Assembly: GCA_964629825.1 (NCBI GenBank)
Contig: CAZVUW010000128.1
Span: forward strand, 1-6,859
Length of the DNA stretch: 6,859 nucleotides
Reading direction: 5' to 3'
Origin: CAZVUW01 sp964629825
Lineage (GTDB): Bacteria; Actinomycetota; Nitriliruptoria; Euzebyales; Egibacteraceae
Shown here: positions 5,976-6,859 of the stretch, piece after piece
How the letters are laid out: each line of letters opens with the position of its first letter
How positions within the stretch are numbered: position 1 is the first letter of the stretch
Translations under genes and position numbers: made by a program
Notes under the pieces: generated by a model
The model's database searches: none
Seen by the model: the letters and a program-made list of their open reading frames with translations, nothing else
What the model was told of the DNA's origin: nothing

Positions 5976-6239
5976 GGTGACCGTGGGGATCAGGTTCCAC
6001 AGCTGCGTCACCCAGGTGACGAGCTCGCGGATCAGCAGGCTGCCGCCGAACAGGATGATCAGCGCGACGCCGATCAGCTTCGGGACGAACGTGAGCGTCT
6101 GCTCCTGGATCTGGGTGACGGTCTGGAGGACGGACACGACGATCCCGATGACGAGCGTCACGATGAGAACGGGCGCGGCCAGCTTGGTGGCCAGCACCAG
6201 GGCGCCGGAGATGATGTGCATGACCTGGGCGTCAGACAT
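5973..6239 (-). CDS. fliQ: Flagellar export channel protein FliQ
   Basis: FliQ is the small two-helix subunit, four copies per channel in characterised systems, that packs around FliP and FliR. The product is 88 residues, the usual family length. It has two hydrophobic helices at about residues 15-38 and 52-72, joined by the conserved hydrophilic loop QTVTQIQEQTLTFVPKL (residues 39-55), which is diagnostic for FliQ. The ATG start at 6239 is supported by a GAGGGGAG ribosome-binding site ending 6 nt upstream and lies 18 nt after the fliP stop. The TAG stop is embedded in the ribosome-binding site of fliR, suggesting coupled translation. Nothing in the protein looks abnormal. Confidence 0.97.
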   Translation of the reverse strand: MSDAQVMHIISGALVLATKLAAPVLIVTLVIGIVVSVLQTVTQIQEQTLTFVPKLIGVALIILFGGSLLIRELVTWVTQLWNLIPTVT

Positions 6240-6257
6240 GGGCGCTCCCCTCGGGGG

Positions 6258-6859
6258 TCACAGGCCGATCCCGTTGACGGATCGGACCAGGGAGCCCACC
6301 AGCAGCACCCAGCCGTCCACCAGGACGAACAGCAGCAGCTTGATCGGCAGGCTGACGAACACGGGCGGCAGCATCACCATGCCGAGCGCCATCAGCACCG
6401 CGGCCACGACGAGGTCGATGACGAGGAACGGCACGAAGACGATGAAGCCGATGATGAAGGCGGTGCGCAGCTCGCTGAGCACGAATGCTGGGATCAGGGT
6501 CGAGGCTGGCAGGTCGCTCGGCCGCTCGACCTCCTCGATGCCGGAGAGGTCCGCGAACAGCTCCAGGTCCTCGTCGCGCGTCTGGGCGAGCATGAACTTC
6601 TGCAGCGGGTCGTAGGCGGCCTCAATCGCCTCCGACTGGTCGATCTCACCCGCGAGCAGCGGCTGGACGGCCTCGGCGTTGATGGTGCTGAAGACCGGCG
6701 CCATCACGAACCAGGTCAGGAACAGAGACAGGCCGATGAGCACCTGCGCGGGCGGCACCGTCTGCAGGGCGAGTGCGTTCTTGGCCAGGCCGAACACGAT
6801 CACGAAGCGCGTGAACGTGGTCATCAGCAGCAGCAGGCCGGGCGCGACCGACCCGACCG
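6258..6859 (-). CDS. fliP: Flagellar export channel protein FliP (3' part, start outside window)
   Basis: FliP is the pentameric core of the export channel in the membrane of the flagellar basal body; with FliQ and FliR it forms the conduit for rod, hook and filament subunits. The 199 visible residues run in frame from the window edge to a TGA. They begin at VGSVAPGLLLLMTTFTRF, which matches the family's first conserved segment (LAPAILLLMTSFTRI in typical members), so the methionine at 6824 is internal and not the start. Further family motifs are QVLIGLSLFLTWFVMAPVF, the periplasmic segment PLQKFMLAQTRDEDLELF, IPAFVLSELRTAF, FLVIDLVVAAVLMALGM, and the ending LPIKLLLFVLVDGWVLLVGS. At least three hydrophobic helices are visible. 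The missing part should hold the signal peptide and first residues. Identity is essentially certain from sequence and from the fliQ and fliR neighbours. Confidence 0.97.
   Translation of the reverse strand, partial: VGSVAPGLLLLMTTFTRFVIVFGLAKNALALQTVPPAQVLIGLSLFLTWFVMAPVFSTINAEAVQPLLAGEIDQSEAIEAAYDPLQKFMLAQTRDEDLELFADLSGIEEVERPSDLPASTLIPAFVLSELRTAFIIGFIVFVPFLVIDLVVAAVLMALGMVMLPPVFVSLPIKLLLFVLVDGWVLLVGSLVRSVNGIGL

Noticed and set aside
6240..6257. CCCC-CGA-GGGG mini-hairpin between fliP and fliQ as a terminator
   Set aside because: A 4-bp stem with a 3-nt loop overlaps the fliQ ribosome-binding site; the purine run is better explained as the Shine-Dalgarno sequence.

Overview
The window is a stretch of one flagellar export-gate operon, transcribed entirely from the minus strand, so it reads right to left. 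The DNA is very GC-rich (about 70 % by eye). It uses GTG and apparently CTG starts next to ATG, and the genes are packed with ATGA stop/start overlaps. The order fliP-fliQ-fliR-flhB-flhA-flhF resembles Gram-positive flagellar operons. Together with the base composition this suggests an actinobacterial lineage, possibly a deep-branching one such as Thermoleophilia. No marker gene fixes the taxon, so this is an inference.

Right to left: fliP (its 5' end lies beyond the window), fliQ, fliR, a 148-nt gap, flhB, flhA, an flhF-like gene and a small two-helix membrane protein gene. FliP, FliQ and FliR form the export channel in the membrane. FlhB is the substrate-specificity switch, with an intact NPTH self-cleavage motif. 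FlhA is the export-gate ring protein. The last two genes occupy the slots where flhF and flhG often sit, and both are unusual. The FlhF-like protein keeps the FlhF N-terminal domain but has no visible P-loop or other GTPase motif. The last protein is not a MinD/FlhG ATPase but a 115-residue membrane protein with a duplicated basic 11-residue motif.

The fliR-flhB gap holds the clearest regulatory signal: TAAA-N15-GCCGATCT, a near-perfect sigma-28/sigma-D flagellar promoter, followed by a leader with two small hairpins. The conserved FlhB N-terminus (SDKTEKATPQRRREARK) has no in-frame ATG, GTG or TTG, so translation most likely starts at a CTG preceded by AGGAGA.

The leftmost 325 nt contain no gene I can support. 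They hold a 15-bp hairpin just after the last stop codon, which is probably a terminator, and a separate palindromic site.
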